NCBI RefSeq assembly: GCF_029227915.1
Contig: NC_079876.1
Location: 9,302,001 to 9,366,000 of the forward strand
Direction of reading: 5' to 3'
Length of the DNA stretch: 64,000 nt
Origin: Hydractinia symbiolongicarpus
Lineage: Eukaryota > Cnidaria > Hydrozoa > Anthoathecata > Hydractiniidae
Shown: piece after piece, positions 14,101 through 30,400 of the stretch
How positions within the stretch are numbered: the stretch's first letter is position 1
Layout of the letters: every line of letters begins with the position of its first letter
Notes under the pieces: generated by a model
What the model was told of the DNA's origin: nothing
Database searches by the model: none
The model's input: the letters and a program-made list of their open reading frames with translations, nothing else
Position numbers and translations under genes: made by a program

Positions 14101-17100
14101 ACGCGATGAAGAAATAGCGAAAGTTTCAAAAAGTACATTTCATTGAGTTTCTAGCGGTGTCAGTCCGTTTGAGTTACAACGGTTGGGTTCCATATTCGTA
14201 CCAACATGTAATTAACGATATTTTTCTGAGATTACTAGGTTGCATCGCTTTTAACAATGAAACGATTGACTGTGGGACTTAATTGAACTAACTTTGGACT
14301 GTGACCTGATAAATGTGATATAGGATAAAAATTGGACTCCAAGAAATAACATTCTTTTTAATTTGACATGTTTGCCGGAACTCAGCGATTACACAGGGCG
14401 CTGTGGTGGCGCTTTATTTAAAACTTTAGATTATTAAGTCTTTTTTTAATGTGGGACCAATCCTAGCCGTTATTGCGCGCTGAAGAAATATGACTGTTTC
14501 AAAAACTACATTTCATTGACTTTTTTAACGGTGTCAGTCCGTTTGAGTTACAACGGTTGGGTCAAATATTCGTACCAACATGTATTTAGCGATATTTTTC
14601 TGATATTACTAGGTTGTATGGCTTTTAACAGTGAAATGATTGACTGTGGGACTTAATTGAACTAACTTTGGAATCTGTTCTTATAAATGTGATAAATGAG
14701 ACAATTGGACTCCAAGAAATAACATTCTTCTTAATTTGACATGATTGCTGGAACTCAGCGGTTACACTGGGCGCTGTGGTAGCGCTTCATTTAAAAATTT
14801 AGATAGATAAGTCATTTTCTACTCTGGGACCAATCCTATCCGTTATCGCGTGATGAAGAAATAGCAAAAGTTTCAAAAACTACATTTCATTGACTTTCTA
14901 ACGGTGCCAGTCCGTTTGAGTTACAACGGTTGGGTCACATATTCGTACCAACATGTATTTAGCGATATTTTTCAGGTACTACTAGGTTGCATCGCTTTTA
15001 ACAATGAAACGATTGACTGTAGGGCTTAATTGAACCAACTTTGGACTGTGACCTGATCAATGTGATAAATGACACAAATGGACGCCAAGAAAAAACATTC
15101 TTCTTAATTTGACGTGATTGCCGGAAATCAGCGATTACACTGGGCGCTGTGGTAGCGTTTCATTTAAAAATTTAGATAAATAAGTCATTTTTTACTGTGG
15201 GACCAATCCTATCCGTTATCGCACGCTGAAGAAATAGCGACAGTTCCAAAAACTACATTTCATTAACATTTTAACGGTGTCAGTCCATTTGAGTTTCAAC
15301 GGTTGGGTCACATATTCGTACCAACATGCATTTAGCGTTATTTATCTGATACTACTAGGTTGCATCGCTTTTAACAGTGAAACGATTGACTGTAGGGCTT
15401 AATTGAACTAACTTTGGACTGTGACCTGATCAATGTGATAAATGACAAAAATGAACACCAAGAAAAAACATTCTTCTTAATTTGACGTGATTGCCGAAAA
15501 TCAGCGATTACACTGGGCGCTGTGGTAGCGCTTCAATTAAAAATTAAGATTAAAAAGTCATTTTTTACTGTGGGACCAATCCTAGCCGTTATAGCGCGCT
15601 GAAGAAATAGCGACAGTTTCAAAAACTACATTTCATGGACTTTTTAACGGTGTCAGTCCGTTTGAATTTCAACGGTTGGGTCACATATTCGTACCAACAT
15701 GTATTTAGCGATATTTTTCAGGTACTACTAGGTTGCATCGCTTTTAACAATGAAACGATTGACTGTAGGGCTTAATTGAACCAACTTTGGACTGTGACCT
15801 GATCAATGTGATAAATGACACAAATGGACGCCAAGAAAAAACATTCTTCTTAATTTGACGTGATTGCCGGAAATCAGCGATTACACTGGGCGCTGTGGTA
15901 GCGTTTCATTTAAAAATTTAGATAAATAAGTCATTTTTTACTGTGGGACCAATCCTATCCGTTATCGCACGCTGAAGAAATAGCGACAGTTCCAAAAACT
16001 ACATTTCATTAACATTTTAACGGTGTCAGTCCGTTTGAGTTTGAACGGTTGGGTCACATATTCGTACCAACATGCATTTAGCGTTATTTATCTGATACTA
16101 CTAGGTTGCATCGCTTTTAACAGTGAAACGATTGACTGTAGGGCTTAATTGAACTAACTTTGGACTGTGACCTGATCAATGTGATAAATGACAAAAATGA
16201 ACACCAAGAAAAAACATTCTTCTTAATTTGACGTGATTGCCGAAAATCAGCGATTACACTGGGCGCTGTGGTAGCGCTTCAATTAAAAATTAAGATTAAA
16301 AAGTCATTTTTCACTGTGGGACCAATCCTAGCCGTTATAGCGCGCTGAAGAAATAGCGACAGTTTCAAAAACTACATTTCATGGACTTTTTAACGGTGTC
16401 AGTCCGTTTGAATTTCAACGGTTGGGTCACATATTCTTACCAACATGTATTTAGCGATATTTATCTGATATTACTAGGTTGCATCGCTTTTAACAGTGAC
16501 ACGACTGACTGTGGTACTTAATTGAACTAACTTTGGACTGTGACCTGATCAATGTGATAAATAACACAAATGGACTCCAAAAAAAAACATTCTTCTTATA
16601 TTGACATGATTGCCGGAAATCAGCGATTACACTGGGCGCTGTGGTAGCGTTTCATTAAAAAACTTAGATAAATAAGTCATTTTTTACTGTGGGACCAATC
16701 CTATCCGTTATCGCACGCTGAAGAAATAGCGACAGTTTCAAAAACTACATTTCATTAACATTTTAACGGTGTGAGTCCGTTTGAGTTTCAACGGTTGGGT
16801 CACATATTCGTACCAACATGTAATTAACGATATTTTTCTGAGATTACTAGGTTGCATCGCTTTTAACAATGAAACGATTGACTGTGGGACTTAATTGAAC
16901 TAACTTTGGACTGTGACCTGATAAATGTGATATAGGATAAAAATTGGACTCCAAGAAATAACATTCTTTTTAATTTGACATGTTTGCCGGAACTCAGCGA
17001 TTACACAGGGCGCTGTGGTGGCGCTTTATTTAAAACTTTAGATTATTAAGTCTTTTTTTAATGTGGGACCAATCCTAGCCGTTATTGCGCGCTGAAGAAA

Positions 17101-19700
17101 TATGACTGTTTCAAAAACTACATTTCATTGACTTTTTTAACGGTGTCAGTCCGTTTGAGTTACAACGGTTGGGTCAAATATTCGTACCAACATGTATTTA
17201 GCGATATTTTTCTGATATTACTAGGTTGTATGGCTTTTAACAGTGAAACGATTGACTGTGGGACTTAATTGAACTAACTTTGGAATGTGTTCTTATAAAT
17301 GTGATAAATGAGACAATTGGACTCCAAGAAATAACATTCTTCTTAATTTGACGTGATTGCTGGAACTCAGCGGTTACACTGGGCGCTGTGGTAGCGTTTC
17401 ATTTAAAAATTTAGATAAATAAGTCATTTTTTACTGTGGGACCAATCCTATCCGTTATCGCACGCTGAAAAAATAGCGACAGTTTCAAAAACTACATTTC
17501 ATTAACATTTTAACGGTGTGAGTCAGTTTGAGTTTCAACGGTTGGGTCACATATTCGTACCAACATGTAATTAACGATATTTTTCTGAGATTACTAGGTT
17601 GCATCGCTTTTAACAATGAAACGATTGACTGTGGGACTTAATTGAACTAACTTTGGACTGTGACCTGATAAATGTGATATAGGATAAAAATTGGACTCCA
17701 AGAAATAACATTCTTCTTAATTTGACATGTTTGCCGGAACTCAGCGATTACACAGGGCGCTGTGGTGGCGCTTTATTTAAAACTTTAGATTATTAAGTCT
17801 TTTTTTAATGTGGGACCAATCCTAGCCGTTATTGCGCGCTGAAGAAATATGACTGTTTCAAAAACTACATTTCATTGACTTTTTTAACGGTGTCAGTCCG
17901 TTTGAGTTACAACGGTTGGGTCAAATATTCGTACCAGCATGTATTTAGCGATATTTTTCTGATATTACTAGGTTGTATGGCTTTTAACAGTGAAACGATT
18001 GACTGTGGGACTTAATTGAACTAACTTTGGAATGTGTTCTTATAAATGTGATAAATGAGACAATTGGACTCCAAGAAATAACATTCTTCTTAATTTGACG
18101 TGATTGCTGGAACTCAGCGGTTACACTGGGCGCTGTGGTAGCGCTTCATTCAAAAATTTAGATAGATAAGTCATTTTCTACTCTGGGACCAATCCTATCC
18201 GTTATCGCGTGATGAAGAAATAGCAAAAGTTTCAAAAACTACATTTCATTGACTTTCTAACGGTGCCAGTCCGTTTGAGTTACAACGGTTGGGTCACATA
18301 TTCGTACCAACATGTATTTAGCGATATTTTTCAGGTACTACTAGGTTGCATCGCTTTTAACAATGAAACGATTGACTGTAGGGCTTAATTGAACCAACTT
18401 TGGACTGTGACCTGATCAATGTGATAAATGACACAAATGGACGCCAAGAAAAAACATTCTTCTTAATTTGACGTGATTGCCGGAAATCAGCGATTACACT
18501 GGGCGCTTTGGTAGCGTTTCATTTAAAAATTTAGATAAATAAGTCATTTTTTACTGTGGGACCAATCCTATCCGTTATCGCACGCTGAAGAAATAGCGAC
18601 AGTTCCAAAAACTACATTTCATTAACATTTTAACGGTGTCAGTCCGTTTGAGTTTCAACGGTTGGGTCACATATTCGTACCAACATGCATTTAGCGTTAT
18701 TTATCTGATACTACTGGGTTGCATCGCTTTTAACAGTGAAACGATTGACTGTAGGGCTTAATTGAACTAACTTTGGACTGTGACCTGATCAATGTGATAA
18801 ATGACAAAAATGAACACCAAGAAAAAACATTCTTCTTAATTTGACGTGATTGCCGAAAATCAGCGATTACACTGGGCGCTGTGGGAGCGTTTCATTAAAA
18901 AACTTAGATAAATAAGTCATTTTTTACTGTGGGACCAATCCTATCCGTTATCGCACGCTGAAAAAATAGCGACAGTTTCAAAAACTACATTTCATTAACA
19001 TTTTACCGGTGTGAGTCCGTTTGAGTTTCAACGGTTGGGTCACATATTCGTACCAACATGTAATTAACGATATTTTTCTGAGATTACTAGGTTTCATCGC
19101 TTTTAACAATGAAACGATTGACTGTGGGACTTAATTGAACTAACTTTGGACTGTGACCTGATAAATGTGATATAGGATAAAAATTGGACTCCAAGAAATA
19201 ACATTCTTCTTAATTTGACATGTTTGCCGGAACTCAGCGATTACACAGGGCGCTGTGGTGGCGCTTTATTTAAAACTTTAGATTATTAAGTCTTTTTTTA
19301 ATGTGGGACCAATCCTAGCCGTTATTGCGCGCTGAAGAAATATGACTGTTTCAAAAACTACATTTCATTGACTTTTTTAACGGTGTCAGTCCGTTTGAGT
19401 TACAACGGTTGGGTCAAATATTCGTACCAACATGTATTTAGCGATATTTTTCTGATATTACTAGGTTGTATGGCTTTTAACAGTGAAACGATTGACTGTG
19501 GGACTTAATTGAACTAACTTTGGAATGTGTTCTTATAAATGTGATAAATGAGACAATTGGACTCCAAGAAATAACATTCTTCTTAATTTGACGTGATTGC
19601 TGGAACTCAGCGGTTACACTGGGCGCTGTGGTAGCGCTTCATTCAAAAATTTAGATAGATAAGTCATTTTTTACTCTGGGACCAATCCTATCCGTTATCG
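8200..19700. repeat. Long-range multi-monomer duplications
   Basis: Private variants recur at long distances. ATCATTGTG occurs at 8341 and 13937, and GAATCTGTTC at about 9077 and 14671 (both about 5.6 kb, 15 monomers). GCGCTGTGGGAGCG occurs near 12533 and 18876, and GGTTTCATCG at 12747 and 19090 (both about 6343 bp, 17 monomers). Large blocks were copied within the array, probably by unequal exchange. Boundaries are only roughly placed. Confidence 0.7.
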
Positions 19701-20760
19701 CGTGATGAAGAAATAGCAAAAGTTTCAAAAACTACATTTCATTGACTTTCTAACGGTGCCAGTCCGTTTGAGTTACAACGGTTGGGTCACATATTCGTAC
19801 CAACATGTATTTAGCGATATTTTTCAGGTACTACTAGGTTGCATCGCTTTTAACAATGAAACGATTGACTGTAGGGCTTAATTGAACCAACTTTGGACTG
19901 TGACCTGATCAATGTGATAAATGACACAAATGGACGCCAAGAAAAAACATTCTTCTTAATTTGACGTGATTGCCGGAAATCAGCGATTACACTGGGCGCT
20001 GTGGTAGCGTTTCATTTAAAAATTTAGATAAATAAGTCATTTTTTACTGTGGGACCAATCCTATCCGTTATCGCACGCTGAAGAAATAGCGACAGTTCCA
20101 AAAACTACATTTCATTAACATTTTAACGGTGTCAGTCCGTTTGAGTTTCAACGGTTGGGTCACATATTCGTACCAACATGCATTTAGCGTTATTTATCTG
20201 ATACTACTAGGTTGCATCGCTTTTAACAGTGAAACGATTGACTGTAGGGCTTAATTGAACTAACTTTGGACTGTGACCTGATCAATGTGATAAATGACAA
20301 AAATGAACACCAAGAAAAAACATTCTTCTTAATTTGACGTGATTGCCGAAAATCAGCGATTACACTGGGAGCTGTGGTAGCGCTTCAATTAAAAATTAAG
20401 ATTAAAAAGTCATTTTTTACTGTGGGACCAATCCTAGCCGTTATAGCGCGCTGAAGAAATAGCGACAGTTTCAAAAACTACATTTCATTGACTTTTTAAC
20501 GATGTCAGTCCGTTTGAGTTTCAACGGTTGGGTCACATATTCTTACCAACATGTATTTAGCGATATTTATCTGATATTACTAGGTTGCATCGCTTTTAAC
20601 AGTGACACGACTGACTGTGGGACTTAATTGAACTAACTTTGGACTGTGACCTGATCAATGTGATAAATAACACAAATGGACTCCTGGACTCCAAAAAAAA
20701 ACATTCTTCTTATATTGACATGATTGCCGGAAATCAGCGATTACACTGGGCGCTGTGGTA

Positions 20761-23700
20761 GCGCTTCATTTAAAAATTTAGATAAATAAATCATTCTTTA
20801 CTGTGGGACCAATCTTATCTGTTATCACACGATGAAGAAATAGCGAAAGTTTCAAAAAGTACATTTCATTGAGTTTCTAGCGGTGTCAGTCCGTTTGAGT
20901 TACAACGGTTGGGTTCCATATTCGTACCAACATGTAATTAGCGATATTTTTCTGAGATTACTAGGTTGCATCGCTTTTAACAATGAAACGATTGACTGTG
21001 GGACTTAATTGAATTGATTATGGAATGTGACCTTATAAACGTGAAAGTCAGTCAATTGGACTCCAAGAAAAAACATTCTTCTTAATATGAAATGATTGCC
21101 GAAACGCAGCGATTACACTGGGTGATGTGGTAGCGTTTCAATTAAAAATTAAGATAAAAAAGTCATTTTTTACTGTGGGACCAATCCTAGCCGTTATCGC
21201 GCGCTGAAGAAATAGCAACAGTTTCAAAAACTACATTTCATTGACTTTTCAACGGTGTCAGCCGTTTGAGTTTCAACGGTTAGGTCACATATTCGTACCA
21301 ACATGTATTTAGCGATATTTTTCTGTTATTACTAGGTTGTATGGCTTTTAACAGTGAAACGATTGACTGTGGGACTTAATTGAACTCATTATGGACTGTG
21401 ACCTTATAAATTTGAAAGTGAGGCAATTGGACTCCAAGAAATAACAATCTTCTTAACATGAAATGATTGCCGAAACTCAGCGATTACACTGGGCGCTGTT
21501 GTAGCGCTTCAATGAAAAAGTAAGATAAAAAAGTCATTTTTTACTGTGGGACCAATCCTAGCCGTTATCGCGCGCTGAAGAAATAGCGAAAGTTTCAAAA
21601 ACTACATTTCATTGACTTTCTAACGGTGCCAGTCCGTTTGAGTTACAACGGTTGGGTCACATATTCGTACCAACATGTATTTAGCGATATTTTTCTGATA
21701 TTACTAGGTTGCATCGATTTTAACAATGAAACGATTGACTGTGGGACTTAATTGAACTAACTTTGGACTGTGACATGATCAATGTGATAAATGAGAAAAT
21801 TGGACTCCAAGAAATAATATTCTTCTTAATTTGACATGATGGCCGGAACTCAGCGATTACACTGGCCGCTGTGGTAGCGCTTCATTCAAAAATTTAGATT
21901 AACAAGTCATTTTTTCTGTGGGACCAATCCTAGCCGTTATCGCGCGCTGAAGAAATAGCGACAGTTTCAAAAACTTTATTTCATTGACTTTTTAACGGTG
22001 TCAGTCCGTTGGAGTTACAACGGTTGCGTCACATATTCGCACCAACATGTATTTAGCGATATTTTTCTGGTACTACTAGGTTGCATCGCTTTTAACAATG
22101 AAACGATTGACTGTAGGGCTTAATTGAACTAACTTTGGACTGTGACCTGATCAATGTGATAAATGACACAAATGGACGCCAAGAAAAAACATTCTTCTTA
22201 ATTTGACGTGATTGCCGGAAATCAGCAATTACACTGGGCGCTGTGGTAGCGTTTCATTTAAAAATTTAGATAAATAAGTCATTTTTTACTGTGGGACCAA
22301 TCCTATCCGTTATCGCACGCTGAAGAAATAGCGACAGTTCCAAAAACTACATTTCATTAACATTTTAACGGTGTCAGTCCGTTTGAGTTTCAACGGTTGG
22401 GTCACATATTCGTACCAACATGCATTTAGCGTTATTTATCTGATACTACTAGGTTGCATCGCTTTTAACAGTGAAACGATTGACTGTAGGGCTTACTTGA
22501 ACTAACTTTGGACTGTGACCTGATCAATGTGATAAATGACAAAAATGAACGCCAAGAAAAAACATTCTTCTTAATTTGACGTGATTGCCGGAAATCAGCG
22601 ATTACACTGGGCGCTGTGGTAGCGCTTCAATTAAAAATTTAGATAAATAAATCATTCTTTACTGTGGGACCAATCTTATCTGTTATCACACGATGAAGAA
22701 ATAGCGAAAGTTTCAAAAAGTACATTTCATTGAGTTTCTAGCGGTGTCAGTCCGTTTGAGTTACAACGGTTGGGTTCCATATTCGTACCAACATGTAATT
22801 AGCGATATTTTTCTGAGATTACTAGGTTGCATCGCTTTTAACAATGAAACGATTGACTGTGGGACTTAATTGAATTGATTATGGAATGTGACCTTATAAA
22901 CGTGAAAGTCAGTCAATTGGACTCCAAGAAAAAACATTCTTCTTAATATGAAATGATTGCCGAAACGCAGCGATTACACTGGGTGATGTGGTAGCGTTTC
23001 AATTAAAAATTAAGATAAAAAAGTCATTTTTTACTGTGGGACCAATCCTAGCCGTTATCGCGCGCTGAAGAAATAGCAACAGTTTCAAAAACTACATTTC
23101 ATTGACTTTTCAACGGTGTCAGCCGTTTGAGTTTCAACGGTTAGGTCACATATTCGTACCAACATGTATTTAGCGATATTTTTCTGTTATTACTAGGTTG
23201 TATGGCTTTTAACAGTGAAACGATTGACTGTGGGACTTAATTGAACTCATTATGGACTGTGACCTTATAAATTTGAAAGTGAGGCAATTGGACTCCAAGA
23301 AATAACAATCTTCTTAACATGAAATGATTGCCGAAACTCAGCGATTACACTGGGCGCTGTTGTAGCGCTTCAATGAAAAAGTAAGATAAAAAAGTCATTT
23401 TTTACTGTGGGACCAATCCTAGCCGTTATCGCGCGCTGAAGAAATAGCGAAAGTTTCAAAAACTACATTTCATTGACTTTCTAACGGTGCCAGTCCGTTT
23501 GAGTTACAACGGTTGGGTCACATATTCGTACCAACATGTATTTAGCGATATTTTTCTGATATTACTAGGTTGCATCGATTTTAACAATGAAACGATTGAC
23601 TGTGGGACTTAATTGAACTAACTTTGGACTGTGACATGATCAATGTGATAAATGAGAAAATTGGACTCCAAGAAATAATATTCTTCTTAATTTGACATGA

Positions 23701-24481
23701 TGGCCGGAACTCAGCGATTACACTGGCCGCTGTGGTAGCGCTTCATTCAAAAATTTAGATTAACAAGTCATTTTTTCTGTGGGACCAATCCTAGCCGTTA
23801 TCGCGCGCTGAAGAAATAGCGACAGTTTCAAAAACTTTATTTCATTGACTTTTTAACGGTGTCAGTCCGTTGGAGTTACAACGGTTGCGTCACATATTCG
23901 CACCAACATGTATTTAGCGATATTTTTCTGGTACTACTAGGTTGCATCGCTTTTAACAATGAAACGATTGACTGTAGGGCTTAATTGAACTAACTTTGGA
24001 CTGTGACCTGATCAATGTGATAAATGACACAAATGGACGCCAAGAAAAAACATTCTTCTTAATTTGACGTGATTGCCGGAAATCAGCAATTACACTGGGC
24101 GCTGTGGTAGCGTTTCATTTAAAAATTTAGATAAATAAGTCATTTTTTACTGTGGGACCAATCCTATCCGTTATCGCACGCTGAAGAAATAGCGACAGTT
24201 CCAAAAACTACATTTCATTAACATTTTAACGGTGTCAGTCCGTTTGAGTTTCAACGGTTGGGTCACATATTCGTACCAACATGCATTTAGCGTTATTTAT
24301 CTGATACTACTAGGTTGCATCGCTTTTAACAGTGAAACGATTGACTGTAGGGCTTACTTGAACTAACTTTGGACTGTGACCTGATCAATGTGATAAATGA
24401 CAAAAATGAACGCCAAGAAAAAACATTCTTCTTAATTTGACGTGATTGCCGGAAATCATCGATTACACTGGGCGCTGTGGT
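20761..24481. repeat. Tandem five-monomer duplication, 1861 bp x 2
   Basis: 20761-22621 and 22622-24481 are nearly identical at an offset of 1861 bp. Shared private variants include the deletion giving GTCAGCCGTTTGAG (near 21257 and 23118) and TGGGTGATGTGG (near 21119 and 22979). High identity against diverse neighbours implies a recent duplication. Confidence 0.85.
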
Positions 24482-27400
24482 AGCGCTTCAATTAAAAATT
24501 AGGATTAAAAAGTCATTTTTTACTGTGGGACCAATCCTAGCCGTTATAGCGCGCTGAAGAAATAGCGACAGTTTCAAAAACTACATTTCATTGACTTTTT
24601 AGCGGTGTCAGTCCGTTTGAGTTTCAACGGTTGGGTCACATATTTTTACCAACATGTATTTAGCGATATTTATCTGATATTACTAGGTTGCATCGCTTTT
24701 AACAGTGACACGACTGACTGTGGGACTTAATTGAATTAAATTTGGACTGTGACCTGATCAATGTGATAAATAACACAAATGGACTCCAAAAAAAAACATT
24801 CTTCTTAACTTGAGGTGATTGCCGGAAATCAGCGATTACCCTGGGCGCTGTGGTAGCGCTTCATTTTAAAATTTATATAAATAAGTCGTTCTTTACTGTG
24901 GGAGCAATCCTATCCGTTATCGCGCGCTGAAGAAATAGCGACAGTTTTTAAAACTACATTTCATTGACTCTCTAACGGTGTCAATCCGTTTGAGTTACAA
25001 CGGTTGGGTCACATATTCGTACCAACATGTATTTAGCGATATTTTTCTGATATTACTAGGTTGTATGGCTTTTAACAGTGAAACGATTGACTGTGGGACT
25101 TAAGTGAACTGATTATGGACTGTGACCTGTTAAATGTGAAAGTGAGACAATTGGACTCCAAGAAATAACATTCCTCTTAATATGAAATGATTACCTAAAC
25201 TCACGATTACACTGGGCGCTGTGGTAGCGCTTCAATTAAAAATTAAGATCAAAAAGTCATATTTTACTGTGGGACCAATCCTAGCCGTTATCGCGCGCTG
25301 AAAAAATAGCAACAGTTTCAAAAACTACATTTCATTGACTTTTTAACGGTGTCAGTCCGTTTGAGTTTCAACGGTTTGCTTTCCATATTCTTACCAACAT
25401 GTATTTAGCGATATTTATCTGATATTACTAGGTTGCATTGCTTTTAACTGTGACACGACTGACTGTGGGACTTAATTGAACTAACTTTGGACTGTGACCT
25501 GATCAATGTGATAAGTAACACAAATGGACTCCAAAAAAAACATTCTTCTTATATTGATATGATTGCCGGAAATCAGCGATTACACTGGGCGCTGTGGTAT
25601 CGTTTCATTTAAAAACTTAGATAAATAAGTCATTTTTTACTGTGGGACCAATCCTATCCGTTATCGCGCGCTGAAGAAATAGCGACAGTTTCAAAAACTA
25701 CATTTCATTGACTTTCTAACGGTGTCAGTCCGTATGAGTTTCAACGGTTGGGTCACATATTCGTACCAACATGTATTTAGCGATATTGTTCTGATATTAC
25801 TAGGGTGTATGGCTTTTAACAGTGAAACGATTGACTGTGGGACTTAATTGAACTGATTATGGACTGTGACCTTATAAATTTGAAAGTGAGGCAATTGGAC
25901 TCCAAGAAATAACATTCTTCTTGATATGAAATGATTTCTGAAACTCAGCGATTACACTGAGCGCTGTAGTAGCGCTTCAATTAAAAGGTAAGATAAAAAA
26001 GTCATTTTTTACTGTGGGGCCAATCCTAGCCGTTATCGCGCGCTGAAGAAATAGCGAAAGTTTCAAAAACTACATTTCATTGACTTTCTAACGGTGCCAG
26101 TCCGTTTGAGTTACAACGGTTGGGTCACATATTCGTACCAACATGTATTTAGCAATATTTTTCTGATATTACTAGGTTGCATCGATTTTGACAATAAAAC
26201 GATTGACTGTGGGACTTAATTGAACTAACTTTTGATTGTGACATGATCAATGTGATAAATGAGAAAATTGGACTCCAAGAAATAATATTCTTCTTAATTT
26301 GAAATGATTGCCGGAACTCAGCGGTTACACTGGCCGCTGTGGTAGCGCTTCATTTAAAAATTTAGATTAACAAGTCATTTTTTACTGTGGGACCAATCCT
26401 AGCCGTTATCGCGCGCTGAAGAAATAGCGACAGTTTCAAAAACTTTATTTCATTGACTTTTTAACGGTGTCAGTCCGTTGGAGTTACAACGGTTGGGTCA
26501 CATATTCGTACCAACATGTATTTAGCGACATTTTTCTGTTACTACTAGGTTGCATCGCTTTTAACAATGAAACGATTGACTGTAGGGCTTAATTGAACCA
26601 ACTTTGGATGGTGACCTGATCAATGTGATAAATGACACAAATGGACTCCAAGAAAAACATTCTTCTTAATTTGACGTGATTGCCGGAAATCAGCGATTAC
26701 ACTGGGCGCTGTGGTAGCGTTTCATTTAAAAATTTAGATAAATAAGTCATTTTTTACTGTGGGACCAATCCTATCCGTTATCGCACGCTGAAGATATAGG
26801 GACAGTTCCAAAAACTACATTTCATTAACATTTTAACAGTGTCAGTCCCTTTGAGTTTCAACGGTTGGGTCACATATTCGTACCAACATGCATTTAGCGT
26901 TATTTATCTGATACTACTAGGTTGCATTGCTTTTAACAGTGAAACGATTGACTGTGGGATTTAATTGAACTAACTATGGACTGTGACCTGATCAATGTGA
27001 TGAATGACGCAAATAGACTCCAAGAAAAAACATTCTTCTTAACTTGACGTGATTGCCGGAAATCAGCGATTACACTGGGCGCTGTGGTAGCGCTTCAATT
27101 AAAAATTAAGATAAAAAAGTCATTTTTTACTGTGGCACCAATCCTAGCCGTTATCGCGCGCTGAAGAAATAGCGAAAATTTCAAAAACTACATTTCATTG
27201 ACTTTTTAACGGTGTCAGTCCGTTTGAGTTTCAACGGTTGGGTCACATATTCGTACCAACATGTATTTAGCGATATTTATCTGATAATACTAGGTTGCAT
27301 CGCTTTTAACAGTGAAACGATTGACTGTGGGACTAAATTGAACTAACTTTGGACTGTGACCTGATCAATGTAATAAATAACACAAATGGACTCCAAAAAA

Positions 27401-30400
27401 AATATTCTTCTTAAATTGACATGATTGCCGGAAATCAGCGATTACACTGGGCGCTGTGGTAGCGTTTCAATTGAAAAGTAAGATAAAAAATTCATTTTTT
27501 ACTGTGGGACCAATCCTAGCCGTTATCGCGCGCTGAAGAAATAGCGAAAGTTTCAAAAACTACATTTCATTGAATTTCTAACGGTGCCAGTCCGTTTGAG
27601 TTACAACGGTTGGGTCACATATTCGTACCAACATGTATTTAGCGATATTTTTGTGATATTACTAGGTTGCATTGATTTTAACAATGAAACGATTGACTGT
27701 GGGACTTAATTGAACTAACTTTGGACTGTGACATGATCAATGTGATAAATGAGAAAATTGGACTCCAAGAAATAATATTCTTCTTAATTTGAAATGATTG
27801 CCGGAAATCAGCGATTACACTGGGCGCTGTGATTGCGCTTCAATTAAAAATTAAGATAAAAAGTCATTTTTTAAAGTGGGACCAATCCTAGCCGTTATCG
27901 CGCGCAGAAGAAATAGCGAAAGTTTCAAAAACTACACTTCATTGACTTTTTAACGGTGTCAGTCCGTTTGAGTTTCAACGGTTGGGTCACATATTCGTAC
28001 CAACATGAATTTAGCGATATTTATCTGATAATACTAGGTTGCATCGCTTTTAACAGTGAAACGATTGACTGTGGGACTTATTTGAACTAAATTTGGACTG
28101 TGACTTGATCAATGTGATAAATAACACAAATAGACCCCGAAAAAAAACATTCTTCTTATATTGACATGATTGCCGGAGATCAGCGATTACACTGGGCGCT
28201 GTGGTAGCGTTTCATTTAAAAATTTAGATAAATTAGTCATTTTTTACTGTGGGACCAATCCTATCCGTTATCGCACGCTGAAGAAATAGCGACAGTTCCA
28301 AAAACTACATTTAATTAACATTTTAACGGTGTCAGTCCGTTTGAGTTTCAACGGTTGGGTCACATATTCGTACCAACATGCATTTAGCGTTATTTATCTG
28401 ATACTACTAGGTTGCATCGCTTTTAACAATGAAACGATTGATTGTGGGATTTAATTGAACTAACTTTGGACTGTGACCTGATGAATGTGATAAATGACGC
28501 AAATGGACTCCAAGAAAAAACATTCTTCTTAACTTGACGTGATTGCCGGAAATCAGCAATTACATTGGGCGCTGTGGTAGCGCTTCATTTTAAAATTTAG
28601 ATAAATAAGTCGTTCTTTACTGTGGGACCAATCCTATCCGTTATCGCGCGCTGAAGAAATAGCGACAGTTCCAAAAACTTCATTTCATTGACTCTCTAAC
28701 GGTTTCAATCCGTTTGAGTTACAACGGTTGGGTCACATATTCGTACCAACATGTATTTAGCGATATTTGTCTGATATTACTAGGTTGTATGGCTTTTAAC
28801 AGTGAAACGATTGACTGTGGGACTTAATTGAACTGATTATGGACTGTGACCTGTTAAATGTGAATGTGAGACAATTGGACTCTAAGAAATAACTTTCTTC
28901 TTAATTTGACATGATTGCCGGAACTCAGCGATTACACTGGCCGCCGTGGTAGCGCTTCATTTGAAAATTTAGAATAATAAGTCATTTTTTACTGTGGGAC
29001 AAATCCTAGCCGTAATCGCGCGCAGAAGAAATAGCGACAGTTTCAAAAACTACATTTCATTGACTTTCTAACGACGTCAGTCCATTTGAGTTACAACGGT
29101 TGGGTCACACATTCGTACCAACATGTATTTAGCGATATTTTTCTGATATTACTAAGTTGCATCGCTTTTAACAGTGACACGATTGACTGTGGGACTTAAT
29201 TGAACTAACTTTGGACTGTGACCTGATCAATGTGATAAATAACACAAATGGACTCAAAAAAAAACATTCTTCTTATATTGACATGATTGCCAGAAATCAG
29301 CGATTACACTGGGCGCTGTAGTAGCGTTTCATTTAAAAATTTAGATAAATAAGTCATTTTTTACTGAGGGACCAATCCAATCCGTTATCGCACGCTGAAG
29401 AAATAGCGACAGTTTCAAAAACTACATTTCATTATTATTTTAACGGTGTCAGTCCGTTTGACTTTTAACGGTTGGGTCACATATTCGTACCAACATGTAT
29501 TTAGCGATATTTTTCTGATATTACTAGGTTGCATCGATTTTAACAATGAAACGATTGACTGTGGGACTTAATTGAACTAACTTTGGACTGTGACATGATC
29601 AATGTGATAAATGAGAAAATTGGACTCCAAGAAATAATATTCTTCTTAATTTGAAATGATTGCCGGAAATCAGCGATTACACTGGGCGCTGTGGTAGCGC
29701 TTCAATTAAAAATTAAGATAAAAAAGTCATTTTTTACTGTGGGACCAATCCTAGCCGTTATCGCGCGCTGAAGAAATAGCGAAAGTTTCAAAAACTACAC
29801 TTCATTGACTTTTTAACGGTGTCAGTCCGTTTGAGTTTCAACGGTTGGGTCACATATTCGTACCAACATGTATTTAGCGATATTTATCTGATACTACTAG
29901 GTTGCATCGCTTTTAACAATGAAACGATTGATTGTGGGATTTATTTGAACTAACTTTGGACTGTGACCTGATGAATGTGATAAATGACGCAAATGGACTT
30001 CAAGAAAAAACATTCTTCTTAACTTGACGTGATTGCCGGAAATCAGCAATTACATTGGGCGCTGTGGTAGCGCTTCATTTTAAAATTTAGATAAATAAGT
30101 CGTTCTTTACTGTGGGACCAATCCTATCCGTTATCGCGCGCTGAAGAAATAGCGACAGTTCCAAAAACTTCATTTCATTGACTCTCTAACGGTTTCAATC
30201 CGTTTGAGTTACAACGGTTGGGTCACATATTCGTACCAACATGTATTTAGCGATATTTTTCTGATATTACTAGGTTGCATCGATTTTAACAATGAAACGA
30301 TTGACTGTGGGACTTAATTGAACTAACTTTGGACTGTGACATGATCAATGTGATAAATGAGAAAATTGGACTCCAAGAAATAATATTCTTCTTAATTTGA